Notes: generated by a model from the sequence alone, not told the origin. A stretch of DNA of 64,000 bases from an uncultured Bacteroidales bacterium (GCA_902802265.1 CADCLN010000010.1:1-64000), one strand, 5' to 3'. Numbered from the stretch's first letter, positions 1 through 8,494 are shown. Program-made: numbers and translations.

Positions 1-130
1 CTTGCGTCATGCGACTTATCCAATTCTCAAATTCAGAACTCTGCGTGTCCTGACCTTTCTGCTGAAGTTGATTGCATGAGCAAAGCAGCCCTGCGACAAC
101 CATTATCAAACCAATTGTACTTTTCTTCAT
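1..130 (-). CDS. Lipoprotein, N-terminal 43 residues only (runs off the window)
   Basis: Reading leftward from an ATG at 130-128, the frame is open to the window edge. The start MKKSTIGLIMVVAGLLCSC is a basic N-terminus, a hydrophobic stretch and a lipobox-like LCSC, so the product is probably exported and lipid-anchored at the Cys. The following residues (NQLQQKGQDTQSSEFENW) are polar and match no family I recognise. The rest of the gene lies outside the window, so no function is assigned. Confidence 0.6.
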   Translation of the reverse strand, partial: MKKSTIGLIMVVAGLLCSCNQLQQKGQDTQSSEFENWISRMTQ

Positions 131-273
131 TTTCCGTATAAATTCATTGTTACGTTTCTTGTTTCCGATTTCGAAAGCATCTTGACGTCATCTATGCCTT
201 TCTGATACAGCATACACCTGAAATTCGACATCATCACAAAAAAAATCACAATAAGAAACGTTCTCAAGTTTCT

Positions 274-398
274 GAAGTAGTTAAGTAGTCAGTAGTTAAG
301 TAGTTAAGCCGATACTCAGGCTGGCGGGAATCTCATTTGCAAGGTAACGGCTTTAACTCCTGAGCGAAGCGATAACTCCTTTAACTCCTTAACTCCTA
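274..398. repeat. Short interspersed direct repeats (AGTAGTTAAGT and AACTCCTT types)
   Basis: Between 274 and 308 the unit GTAGTTAAG recurs three times with small spacers. Between 353 and 398 AACTCCT recurs four times, interrupted by a GAGCGAAGCGAT insert. Similar simple arrays sit in other intergenic gaps of this window (near 20590 and 37080), which suggests a genome-wide intergenic repeat habit rather than a locus-specific element. Confidence 0.5.
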
Positions 399-548
399 AA
401 GAAGTTGAGCATTTGCGAAACTTGAATACCTTTATATTATATATACGACGTTATCGCGGAAATATCTCGTTCGGGGCATTCACGTCATGCTGTAACCGCC
501 TCCGAGAGTCATTCCGAGCCACAAAGTTACAAAAAGGCATAAAAATAG

Positions 549-607
549 GCCCTTGGCTAAATCTGAAAAAGAAATGCCAAGGGCTAATGTCTCAACTTAG
601 GTTGAGA
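549..607 (-). terminator. Paired hairpins downstream of the crp-like gene
   Basis: GCCCTTGGC (549-557) pairs with GCCAAGGGC (576-584), a perfect 9-bp stem. On the minus strand it is followed by CTATTTTTA, a plausible U-tract. A second tight hairpin, TCTCAAC-TTAG-GTTGAGA (590-607), lies between it and the stop codon of the crp-like gene. Together they look like a transcription terminator for that gene. Confidence 0.55.
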
Positions 608-628
608 GTTTCTACCTGTTATAGACTA

Positions 629-1204
629 TTATTTGCCGCCAAACGTAATGTCACGCCGTATTTTGCTGACAGTATTTGGATGGACGTTCAAGAACGAAGC
701 GATGTCTTGCAAGTCAAGAAACTCCATGATACCAGGACAGCGTTGCAGCAACATCTCGTAGCGTTCACGGGGCGTAGTACAATGGAGGTCAAGATAGCGT
801 GAGCGGAATTGGCTGAGGATGTGCTCGCCAATCATGGCTCGTAGTTTCATCGTTTTCATGTTTTGATTGAAGAATTGTTCCAATTGCTGGCCTGTAACCC
901 TCAGTACACGGCTGGGCACCATGGCTTCAATTATAGCCTGTGACGGACGGCCATAGAGAAATGTGGGGTAGTCGCACACGAACTCACTCTCAAACGAGAA
1001 CCATGTAATGTGTGCCTTGTCGTCGCTCACGCCATATTTTACATATTTGAAACAACCTTCAGTGACAAAAGCGAACCAGCGTGCTGGGTCACCCTCACGC
1101 TCCAACTGGTCACCCTTGCGGTAAGCAATCTTTTCACCCTCTCGCTCGCAGAACTCCCGCAGCGTCTCGAGGTCTAAACAATTATTGCTAAACTTTTGTT
1201 CCAT
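629..1204 (-). CDS. Crp/Fnr-family transcriptional regulator
   Basis: The 191-residue product has an N-terminal cyclic-nucleotide-binding-type beta-roll (about 10-110; EGCFKYVKY and the GRPSQAIIEAMVPSRVLRV stretch) and a C-terminal helix-turn-helix near 160-185 (DLQDIASFLNVHPNTVSKIRRD). This is the usual architecture and roughly the usual length for the short Crp/Fnr proteins of Bacteroidetes, which generally lack a known effector; no Fe-S cysteine cluster is seen. It lies 267 bases downstream of the SEC-C gene on the same strand and is probably transcribed separately. Its targets cannot be read from the sequence. Confidence 0.85.
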   Translation of the reverse strand: MEQKFSNNCLDLETLREFCEREGEKIAYRKGDQLEREGDPARWFAFVTEGCFKYVKYGVSDDKAHITWFSFESEFVCDYPTFLYGRPSQAIIEAMVPSRVLRVTGQQLEQFFNQNMKTMKLRAMIGEHILSQFRSRYLDLHCTTPRERYEMLLQRCPGIMEFLDLQDIASFLNVHPNTVSKIRRDITFGGK

Positions 1205-1228
1205 AATATCGTTTCGCCCTATGATTCG

Positions 1229-1324
1229 TCAAATGCCTCCCCCATACTCCATGCAGTACTTTAAATCCAGTCCCTCCTTATAGGTGTTGAAGTGCTTGTT
1301 CGATTGGTGTACCATTGCTATCAT
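1229..1324 (-). CDS. Possible 31-residue small ORF upstream of the crp-like gene
   Basis: An ATG at 1324 opens a 31-codon frame ending at TGA 1231-1229, 24 bases before the crp-like start. The composition (MVHQSNKHFNTYKEGL, then LKYCMEYGGGI) is protein-like rather than random. It could be a leader peptide, a small protein, or the tail of a decayed gene. I do not recognise it. Confidence 0.25.
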   Translation of the reverse strand: MIAMVHQSNKHFNTYKEGLDLKYCMEYGGGI

Positions 1325-1470
1325 CAATTCTTAATATTCACTGCCTGGATTAGCAAGTAATCATTTAACTTGATTATTCGGTCATCAATAGCTAAAAATT
1401 TCGTTGGTATCGCTTCGCTTACTTCACTCATGATGTAAGATGGAAAAAGTAGACAATAGGTTATCTCTTT

Positions 1471-2271
1471 TCAATCTATCGGTTCCACCATAAAGGTGTA
1501 AATCCAATGTTTTATTCCCTCTGCATTCAAAGCACAACATTCACTATATGATTTGCCAGATCCGCAAGGACAGTAGGATTCGTTGGTCAAGCCTGGGAAC
1601 TCTGCTTTTTGCTTAAAGACCTTGCGAACCACATATTTCCAAAACTGGAAAGGCTTGCTCCAGTATTTCATCAGTCCTTCAACCAACGTGTAGTCATAGT
1701 AGTCATGACGGCCTTCTGCATCTGACGGAAACAAAACTGAATATTTGTGAACAGGATTTTCAACTATATCAATACCCTTAAGTTCTGCATCAGTAACTAT
1801 GTTGCAACACAACTCTCCGTTATATACCTTACCAATGCGGTGGCCACAGAAATTATGTATAGAACGTTCCTTTCCGCAAATACTACACTTCTCTTTTTTC
1901 ACGTGCATCACGTAACTGGCAAAAAACTTATAGGGATAAAGTGATTGCAGTTGGCGTACCCTCGAATAAATGTCTTTTACGTTTCCCCAACCTTCCTGCG
2001 AGTTGCTGGCAAGGAACTGAATGTTTATCTCCACCTGTTCAGCTTCACACCATGCTTCGTAATACCGCCCAGCCTTCAACAACTCGAAGGTCTTAACAAA
2101 CTGCTGATGGATTTTAATGATGGTTTCTGCTGCCCAAAGTTGATTGGCATATAACTCATCACCTGCATCCTGCGCAGCCTGTTTCTCTGACTTAATAGAA
2201 CCAAGTGTAGCGTCATAGTCGTAACCATCACTCCTTAACTTCGCCAATATGTAATTCAGATCCATTTCCAT
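1471..2271 (-). CDS. SEC-C motif zinc-binding protein, last gene of the five-gene operon
   Basis: The 266-residue product has a mostly helical N-terminal half, a central zinc-finger-like block (CSICG, then HNFCGHR, then GKVYNGELC, about 130-155) and a C-terminal SEC-C motif, CPCGSGKSYSECC (about 236-248; CxCx8CC). SEC-C motifs bind zinc and occur in SecA and in many proteins of mobile or defence loci, where they are thought to mediate protein or nucleic-acid contacts. The gene overlaps the 3' end of the preceding gene by 44 bases, suggesting translational coupling. No catalytic domain is recognised. Confidence 0.75.
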   Translation of the reverse strand: MEMDLNYILAKLRSDGYDYDATLGSIKSEKQAAQDAGDELYANQLWAAETIIKIHQQFVKTFELLKAGRYYEAWCEAEQVEINIQFLASNSQEGWGNVKDIYSRVRQLQSLYPYKFFASYVMHVKKEKCSICGKERSIHNFCGHRIGKVYNGELCCNIVTDAELKGIDIVENPVHKYSVLFPSDAEGRHDYYDYTLVEGLMKYWSKPFQFWKYVVRKVFKQKAEFPGLTNESYCPCGSGKSYSECCALNAEGIKHWIYTFMVEPID

Positions 2272-2806
2272 TGGTCAGAGTCTTGATAATCTCCCCCATC
2301 TTATCTATACCTTCAACAGGTCCATCATATGTAATCTCCTGCTTGTTGCCCAGCGAATCGGGTATGACAATAGAGAATGACACCTCTGGGGCTTCAAGAT
2401 ACTGGGGTGTTCTTACATTTTCTATAGGTGAGAACTGCGGCAGGATAGGCTTTGCCTGGTCATAGATATATTCTGATACAACACCCCAAAAAATAGTACC
2501 CGTTATAGTAGAAGCCAAGAAGAATTTACCCAGTCGCTTCTTTGCTGAGCAGAGTTCCAACTCGGTGAAGCCATCTTCTGGGCAACAAACCTCAATTTTG
2601 AACAAGTCCCGCTCACGGGCATAGGCAAGAAAATCATATAAAGAGGTTGCAAAAGCCTGCTCACAATCCCTATATCCAACTGGAAACGCTACAACATCTG
2701 CCCCTGCTATCTGTCCACGCTCCCCCACAGGTATCTCCATATCCTCCATCCATTCTTCAATGGACTTCGTATATGGGCGGATAGTTATATAATCATTAAC
2801 ATTCAT
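2228..2806 (-). CDS. Hypothetical protein with one hydrophobic segment, operon gene 4
   Basis: This is a 192-residue acidic protein. A stretch near residues 93-112 (FFLASTITGTIFWGVVSEYI) is hydrophobic enough to be a membrane segment, although it could also be a buried core; there is no signal peptide. I recognise no family. It starts 12 bases after the receiver-like gene stops and its last 44 bases overlap the SEC-C gene, so it is almost certainly co-expressed with them. Confidence 0.65.
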   Translation of the reverse strand: MNVNDYITIRPYTKSIEEWMEDMEIPVGERGQIAGADVVAFPVGYRDCEQAFATSLYDFLAYARERDLFKIEVCCPEDGFTELELCSAKKRLGKFFLASTITGTIFWGVVSEYIYDQAKPILPQFSPIENVRTPQYLEAPEVSFSIVIPDSLGNKQEITYDGPVEGIDKMGEIIKTLTNGNGSELHIGEVKE

Positions 2807-2818
2807 AAAACAAAAAAC

Positions 2819-4471
2819 TTACTCGACATTAAGATCCATAGGATAGCCTGGTCTTGAAAGATAATCCATAAAAACACTTAGCAAATCTTTTGCAAAAGGG
2901 TCTTTGTATCTTCCAACACGTTCAATTGTGAAATCAAACACATCTGGCTTTCCGTCAACTTTTTTAGGATGCTTTGCAACCATACTATCACCCATTTCAA
3001 AAGGTCGGCAGAACTCTTTTCCCAAGATATCTTTATCTTGCTTTTCAAAATTCGAAGCCTGTATTCTATCGTATTTTTCTTTATACTCCTTAACTTTCTT
3101 CCATATTATCCCATAGCGAATCATCATATTTTTTTGGATAATATTCTTCTTGGGATGATTGTCAACGGTCTGATTTAAATCTATGAAAGACTTACCTTTT
3201 TCATTAAAAGAAACTAAATCAAGAAGTGCTAATGACACACGATAATAATTAGCTAATTGTACTACTTTTTGGGGGGCATTATATGTACTCCTAAGCTCAA
3301 CTTCAAAGGCTTTCTGTTGCTCTCCATCACCTAAAGTTCTTACTGGAACAAGATAAAACTGGTCAAAATTTTCTTTTTTTCGTTTACCATTTGGTCTTAT
3401 CTCAAGATTGCAAGGTTGGCAAAGTAGCATAAACTCCCTTGTAGACTGTCCTATTTTGAATATGTCTCCGTTACATATCTGACTATATGTCTTGTTGATA
3501 TAGTCTGCACTTTCATAGGTCTCCTCTTCAAATATCCTCATTAAAATCTTATCATCAGCCTTATGGGCAGACGCATTATTTTTTATCTGCCGTAAAGAAG
3601 ATGAGAGTTTCTGAAAATCTGTATAACCACCGTTAGTCATCCTATCCTTGATACCTAACCCAAAATAAGCATATACAATTCTCATCAGAGTCTCAAACTC
3701 CCAGCAACCTTCATTTTCTGAGCGATCCAAGACAACCTTATGGAATGTTGCAGGATCCATGTCATCCAATTGACTGTTCATAAAAACGACAGCCTCACCG
3801 CACATGCTTTTGGTCTGTTCTTTCAATCTTGAGATTTGCTTTAGCCATAACACACTTCTCAGACCTTCCAATAAATCATTGTTATCTCCTAATTCCACTC
3901 GTTCTTTAGAGAGCGTGAAAATATTGGCCTTGTCTTGTGTGCTATTCCATTGTTCTAACTCATTATCCATGTGATATGTTCCAGAAAAAACGGCACAATT
4001 CACATAACTACGATGTGCTATCTGCTCTAAAATCTCTTCGCCATTCCTCCCATAATCCTCCAATTTATGATCCACTAATATCATAAGTTGGTGATTTTCG
4101 TCAAGATTTCCAAGCATTGCATCTCTTTCCTGACTGAACTGCTCAGGCGTAAAGAAGTGGGATTCAATAGTATCTGGAAGAATCTTTTCAAACTTTTCCT
4201 TTAATGTATCTGCATTCTCTGCTTTTAACCCCCAGCTCTGACAGGTCTTTTGTCGCTCATCTTCCGGGGTTTCTTTCCACCAATCCTCGAATTGGTCTTC
4301 CCAAATCTCAGGATTGTTGATAATACCAACTTCAGCTATATGCTGACCAACATATATTTTGCTCTCAGCCTTATCAACCAAGATGTTTCCAAATTTATCA
4401 TCCACATATATAAAACTGGTTATGTGGCCACCTTGCAGCATCGCCGCTGTGCGCTTTCTTAATGCTTCCAT
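2819..4471 (-). CDS. Receiver-like protein with a large uncharacterised C-terminal region, operon gene 3
   Basis: The N-terminal 195 residues of this 550-residue protein carry the landmarks of a two-component receiver fold, but stretched: FIYVDD with acid-pocket D24/D25, MILVDHKLEDYG with likely phosphoacceptor D134, VFSGT with S163/T165, and LSKERV with K189. In a normal receiver the acid pocket and phosphoacceptor are about 40 residues apart; here about 85 extra residues are inserted. The remaining 350 residues match no output domain I know; there is no helix-turn-helix and no obvious nuclease motif. The gene lies 3 bases after the histidine-kinase-like gene, so the two probably form a signalling pair. 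The receiver assignment is my motif reading. Confidence 0.6.
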   Translation of the reverse strand: MEALRKRTAAMLQGGHITSFIYVDDKFGNILVDKAESKIYVGQHIAEVGIINNPEIWEDQFEDWWKETPEDERQKTCQSWGLKAENADTLKEKFEKILPDTIESHFFTPEQFSQERDAMLGNLDENHQLMILVDHKLEDYGRNGEEILEQIAHRSYVNCAVFSGTYHMDNELEQWNSTQDKANIFTLSKERVELGDNNDLLEGLRSVLWLKQISRLKEQTKSMCGEAVVFMNSQLDDMDPATFHKVVLDRSENEGCWEFETLMRIVYAYFGLGIKDRMTNGGYTDFQKLSSSLRQIKNNASAHKADDKILMRIFEEETYESADYINKTYSQICNGDIFKIGQSTREFMLLCQPCNLEIRPNGKRKKENFDQFYLVPVRTLGDGEQQKAFEVELRSTYNAPQKVVQLANYYRVSLALLDLVSFNEKGKSFIDLNQTVDNHPKKNIIQKNMMIRYGIIWKKVKEYKEKYDRIQASNFEKQDKDILGKEFCRPFEMGDSMVAKHPKKVDGKPDVFDFTIERVGRYKDPFAKDLLSVFMDYLSRPGYPMDLNVE

Positions 4472-4474
4472 TAG

Positions 4475-6919
4475 TTACTGAATGATACTAGACAAATTTA
4501 AAATAAACCTATACCGATTCCCTAAACGATTCCTCTCACCATCCAACACTATATCGCAATTGTCAGCATTCAAGAGGTTTTTTATGATATATAAACCTAA
4601 CCCTCGTCCTTCTCCGACTGGTTTTCTGGTTACAAACGGCTCAAAAATAGAATCTTCTACGCTTTTATCTACACCCCATCCGTTATCTTCAAAATAGACG
4701 TAAGGGGATTTAATAGTTGCCTTCATAAATAGACCAGATTTCCCTTCTGAATCATAACATTTCTTAAGCCAATAGATGGAGTTGTTAATCAAATTGTCAA
4801 ACACCTGAATCATTTTTCCCTTATTGACGAAAATACTAAATTCAAATTGAACATCAACCATGAAGTTGAAACCCATCAGATCTATTTTTTCTTGATAGAA
4901 CTTCTTTTCATCTACCATTAAAAGTTCACTAAGAGATAGAACTTCTTTTTTCTCTTTGTTATACTTGAAAGACGTGTCAAGATGTTTAAGTTGTGACCTT
5001 ATTGATGTTACGGTGGTTTTTATATGCTCAATCAATAAGAGCACATCCTGTTTCTCAACTGGATTATTGCCGGAAATCCTCTTTGATAATTTTTTACTTT
5101 CATCAAGAAGTCTAGTGGTTATCTGTCCCATATCGTGGGATATCATTTCAGAAACCAAACCCAGGGATGCAAGAGAAAGTACTTCTTCTAATTTGCCGCG
5201 CATCTGCTCTACCATCGGAATGATAATTTCAATAGCCTCCTTCAACTCGGGTGCAGACTCCAAGACTTCAAGTGCCTGTTGTAACAAATCGCTATAACGG
5301 GTCAATACTGCTGATGTCTGCTGAAGAGCCTCTTCCTTGGTCTGCAAATCTGCTTCAAACAGGCCTCCATTATCTTTATTAACGGCATCAACTTTTTTCC
5401 TAAGAGTTGCTATTTCATTATTGGCATTCTTGAAATCTGTCATTAAAGAACTACCCTTACGAGCAGTATCTTCTATTCTTTTTACTGCTTGATTATATGT
5501 TTTTACAGCTCCTTCTTGTTGACATTTATCTATATATTTGTTGTACGTTCTACGAATAATCTGCATAGCCTCATTTACACGACGTATAATTTCAAGGTTT
5601 ACTCTATAGAACGAACGATAATAGTCATTATCTATCAAGCCCTCACGGTCTGTCTTATCTTTCAGATTCTTGTTCAAATCCTCATCAATAGCAACATAAC
5701 CTATCACATTACCTGGACGTAAACCATAAAATGACGCACCACTGGTCTGCCCTTTAGCAAGCCCAAGCCAATCCTGGCCATCTATTCCGTAAGGTTTAAC
5801 AGCAAAACCATTCCGATATAGTTTAATGCCTATTTGATTCTGAACAAAAGATTTATAAATATCAAAACTTTTATAGATATTTGACCATGTTTCATTTTCA
5901 CTATTAAATGCAAATTCTCTTATCCTTCCAGTGAAAGGGCCTGGATCTGAAAAACCTATCTCAAATATACCCTTGTTATCAATAAGTGTGGCATCAATGT
6001 TATCAGAAAAGTGCAAAAACATACCGTTTTCACCCCTTCTAAATAATGAGCTTTTCTTCTTATTCAACAAATAATTCAAAAAGGCCTCACCATTATCGGG
6101 GACTATATACGTGTTGTAGCGTTCCGTATTCTGGGCATTTCCTCTTAGTTTCAAAAGCCTGATATCCATTTCAATGCTTGCTTTCATAGAACTATAGTTG
6201 AAAGTGATGTCACTAAGACAAACTTCATCAAGTCTCTTATAGTCCCCTTCAACATCTATTGATTCTCCGTTTACAGATAGATACACCCTAAACGGTTTGT
6301 TATCTTGATATGGAGAAATTAACTGGCTAATTTGGGCTTTAAACCTTTCAAGATTATCTCCATACCATGACACTTTATCTACAAGCCCTGTGAGCACTAG
6401 TTTTGTACCACGACTTAGATCAAAAGGCTCATTGTCCATCAGAACATCAACGTCTGAGAGTTTTGAAACTTTATCAAAAGATTTCCACTCAAAGCCGGCA
6501 TGTATATAATCATCTTTCTTTGTTTTAGAATAAATCTCACAAACTTCCGCTAGTCGCTGTGTACTAAGGCGACCAAGACCTTTGTCACCAAGAGGGGTCC
6601 TATTTTTTACCGTCTTGGGTTTTACACCATTGACTGCCCTCTTTTTTGAAAATGAGATAACAAGCCATGAATCCAAGATGGTTTTCTCATTCATACCCAC
6701 TCCATTATCCTCAATTATAATAAAGCCAGATTGGCCTGGGTAGAAAAGGGTTTGATCATTTAAAATTTCATCTGTATTAATTGTAACTTTTACATAATCC
6801 GCGTCTGCATCATAGGAGTTCTTGATTAACTCCATAATTGCAGTAATGGAGTCGGAAACCAATTCCGAGCCCAGCTGTCGAATAACGTGTGGATAAATCT
6901 TAAATTTTGCTTTCCTCAT
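4475..6919 (-). CDS. Dual-GHKL protein: MORC-like ATPase module plus C-terminal histidine kinase, operon gene 2
   Basis: The 814-residue protein has two separate GHKL ATP-binding modules. The N-terminal one has ELIKNSYDADA (30-40, N-box), EDNGVGM (70-76) and GDKGLGR (111-117), followed by an S5-like region ending near a TDREGL motif (423-428), as in the MORC/paraMORC group. A helical, probably coiled-coil stretch (about 440-580) leads to a histidine kinase core: SHDMG (594-598, candidate phospho-His H595), NLINNSIYW (709-717), DNGWGV (745-750), EPFVT (760-764) and GEGRGLGL (769-776). No membrane segment is visible, so it should be cytosolic. Its ATG overlaps the methyltransferase stop (ATGA). 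ParaMORC proteins are known mainly from restriction-modification-like neighbourhoods; a sensing or remodelling role here is inference. Confidence 0.8.
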   Translation of the reverse strand: MRKAKFKIYPHVIRQLGSELVSDSITAIMELIKNSYDADADYVKVTINTDEILNDQTLFYPGQSGFIIIEDNGVGMNEKTILDSWLVISFSKKRAVNGVKPKTVKNRTPLGDKGLGRLSTQRLAEVCEIYSKTKKDDYIHAGFEWKSFDKVSKLSDVDVLMDNEPFDLSRGTKLVLTGLVDKVSWYGDNLERFKAQISQLISPYQDNKPFRVYLSVNGESIDVEGDYKRLDEVCLSDITFNYSSMKASIEMDIRLLKLRGNAQNTERYNTYIVPDNGEAFLNYLLNKKKSSLFRRGENGMFLHFSDNIDATLIDNKGIFEIGFSDPGPFTGRIREFAFNSENETWSNIYKSFDIYKSFVQNQIGIKLYRNGFAVKPYGIDGQDWLGLAKGQTSGASFYGLRPGNVIGYVAIDEDLNKNLKDKTDREGLIDNDYYRSFYRVNLEIIRRVNEAMQIIRRTYNKYIDKCQQEGAVKTYNQAVKRIEDTARKGSSLMTDFKNANNEIATLRKKVDAVNKDNGGLFEADLQTKEEALQQTSAVLTRYSDLLQQALEVLESAPELKEAIEIIIPMVEQMRGKLEEVLSLASLGLVSEMISHDMGQITTRLLDESKKLSKRISGNNPVEKQDVLLLIEHIKTTVTSIRSQLKHLDTSFKYNKEKKEVLSLSELLMVDEKKFYQEKIDLMGFNFMVDVQFEFSIFVNKGKMIQVFDNLINNSIYWLKKCYDSEGKSGLFMKATIKSPYVYFEDNGWGVDKSVEDSIFEPFVTRKPVGEGRGLGLYIIKNLLNADNCDIVLDGERNRLGNRYRFILNLSSIIQ

Positions 6920-8250
6920 AATACTGCCGTCTTGTGGAAAATGAGAATATGCTCCTTTTCCATTGTTTTTGAATAGTTATTCTTTTTGGGCTGTTTCTTA
7001 TTAAGAATATGGCGTTCTGCCCTTTCAAAGAGTTGTATTCCTCGTGATTCCATCAGTTCGATGAGAATCTGGTCATTGGGAACCTCTCTGTTACCTACGA
7101 ATCTGTTACCTATAGTCCAGATATAGAAGGCATCATCTTTCATACTTGAGATTATCTTATCCAAACTTTCATCAAAGTCAACTATAAAAGACAGCGTTTT
7201 ATAGTATTTCTCCTTCTCTTCTTCTGGAACTCCTTCAAAGAAAGATTTCAATGTTGGTGTCTTTTCGTACAACGGCACAATGGAGGCTAATATCTTTTTC
7301 TTTATAGTTTGGCCACCCAGGCTGCGCCTGTCTATCTCTTGGGTTGTCTTAACATAGTCATACGGACAAATCAAATCTCTAGGATCAATCCATTGCAGGG
7401 GCAAATAGGAAGTCTGTCCATAGGTCACAGTAGTATGATTATCACCATATGGCGGTGAAGAAACGAGCAAATCGAAACGCGTGTCTATCTCTATTGATTC
7501 CTTGGTGTTGCCCCAACGAATATCTGCTTCTGCGTTGCGACACTCTTCATTCAACTTAATCTCTTTTGCTAACTTGTCCCAGTAAAGAGCAACATCATCT
7601 ATACCGCGATTTACTAAAATTGTGAACTCTTTAATAACATTAATATCACGTTTTTGAATATTCTCTTCGCTACGACGGTGTAGTTTGAACGTTGAAGTAC
7701 GGTCATTGCTTCCTGTACGAATAACTTCAGACATAATTACCCACAGGAAGTAACGAATAAGTTGTGAATCCACTGCCTGTATTGCTCTTCTTATCCTGGA
7801 TAGATCTATCTGAATATCAGGATTAAACCACTTATCAATATTTCTGAATGTAACCGCTACAGTTGTATCTTCATCTTTTGAAATTTTATCCAAGACTACT
7901 TTACAAACTTCCTTCAATTGATGTATATCGTACTTTTCAACCTTAGCTTTTGATAGCATCACGGCAAACGGATTAACATCTTGGCCATAAACATTAAAAC
8001 CAAACTCCATACAAGACATCAACGATGTCCCAGAACCCATAAAAGGATCCATCGCCCATGCTCCTACAGGTAAACAATCTGCAACAGCCTTTATTACAGC
8101 ATGTTGTGCGGCGGGCACCATCATTGCAGGATACATGAATAACCTGTGCAGATTCTCGCTTCTATCTGCACCCTTGCCGTTTAGTTCACCGCTCTCTTTG
8201 AGTGTCTGTAACTTTTGGTGTATTGCCTGCAATTGTTCCTCACTTACCAT
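6916..8250 (-). CDS. Site-specific DNA methyltransferase (amino-methylating, gamma motif order), operon gene 1
   Basis: The 444-residue product has SAM-binding motif I, MDPFMGSGT (67-75), followed about 190 residues later by catalytic motif IV, SSPPYGDN (264-271). Motif I before IV is the gamma arrangement. SPPY is typical of N4-cytosine enzymes but does not exclude N6-adenine. It would methylate a specific duplex DNA site; specificity probably lies in the long spacer (about 100-250) or the C-terminal part. No restriction endonuclease is adjacent; the next genes are the dual-GHKL and receiver-like proteins. It is the first gene of the operon, with a -7 element about 85 bases upstream. Confidence 0.88.
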   Translation of the reverse strand: MVSEEQLQAIHQKLQTLKESGELNGKGADRSENLHRLFMYPAMMVPAAQHAVIKAVADCLPVGAWAMDPFMGSGTSLMSCMEFGFNVYGQDVNPFAVMLSKAKVEKYDIHQLKEVCKVVLDKISKDEDTTVAVTFRNIDKWFNPDIQIDLSRIRRAIQAVDSQLIRYFLWVIMSEVIRTGSNDRTSTFKLHRRSEENIQKRDINVIKEFTILVNRGIDDVALYWDKLAKEIKLNEECRNAEADIRWGNTKESIEIDTRFDLLVSSPPYGDNHTTVTYGQTSYLPLQWIDPRDLICPYDYVKTTQEIDRRSLGGQTIKKKILASIVPLYEKTPTLKSFFEGVPEEEKEKYYKTLSFIVDFDESLDKIISSMKDDAFYIWTIGNRFVGNREVPNDQILIELMESRGIQLFERAERHILNKKQPKKNNYSKTMEKEHILIFHKTAVL

Positions 8251-8335
8251 ATTATTTGCTTGTAGCAGATACGGTGGCGATTATGTGGCTACCGAACTAA
8301 CGTCTTGCAAAGATGGCTTTAGCCATAATGCGCTA

Positions 8336-8343
8336 CAAAGGTA
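8336..8343 (-). promoter_or_regulatory. -7 promoter element for the five-gene operon
   Basis: Read on the minus strand this is TACCTTTG, a match to the Bacteroidetes TAnnTTTG -7 consensus, about 85 bases before the methyltransferase start. No good TTTG was found at the expected upstream spacing. Confidence 0.45.
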
Positions 8344-8459
8344 CACATATTTCTTCAATTGGCATAACTTTAAGCCCCATATGGTTGCATTTTTAGGCAA
8401 AATTTGCTTAAATTACGCACGAAACGGCAAATCTATGCCTCATTCTCGATTAAAATTTG

Positions 8460-8467
8460 TACCTTTG
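8460..8467 (+). promoter_or_regulatory. -7 promoter element for the AlbA-domain gene
   Basis: TACCTTTG, followed by CAACC, fits TAnnTTTG and lies 27 bases before the chosen ATG at 8495. It is divergent from the operon promoter at 8336-8343, so both transcription units start in the same 244-bp gap. It is also the reason the 120 codons upstream of 8495 are not taken as coding. Confidence 0.5.
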
Positions 8468-8494
8468 CAACCAAAATATGAGGTTAGCTGCCAA

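Larger units (their letters stand above)
131..628. other. Gene-free stretch with simple repeats and hairpins
   Basis: No convincing gene lies in these 498 bases; a 129-codon frame on the plus strand overlaps the crp-like gene and is not protein-like. The stretch holds short direct repeats around 274-308 and 353-398, two hairpins at 549-607 downstream of the crp-like gene, and a minus-strand TAACTTTG at 522-529 that fits the Bacteroidetes -7 consensus and would give a long leader to the lipoprotein gene at 130. Confidence 0.5.

Noticed and set aside
1471-8250. Detocs, BREX or DISARM assignment for the five-gene operon
   Set aside because: Detocs has no methyltransferase of this type, and the operon has no PglZ, BrxC, helicase or phospholipase-D component needed for BREX or DISARM.
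8135-8494. N-terminal extension of the AlbA-domain protein by 120 residues
   Set aside because: The extension is antisense to the methyltransferase gene, crosses two -7 elements and is not protein-like.
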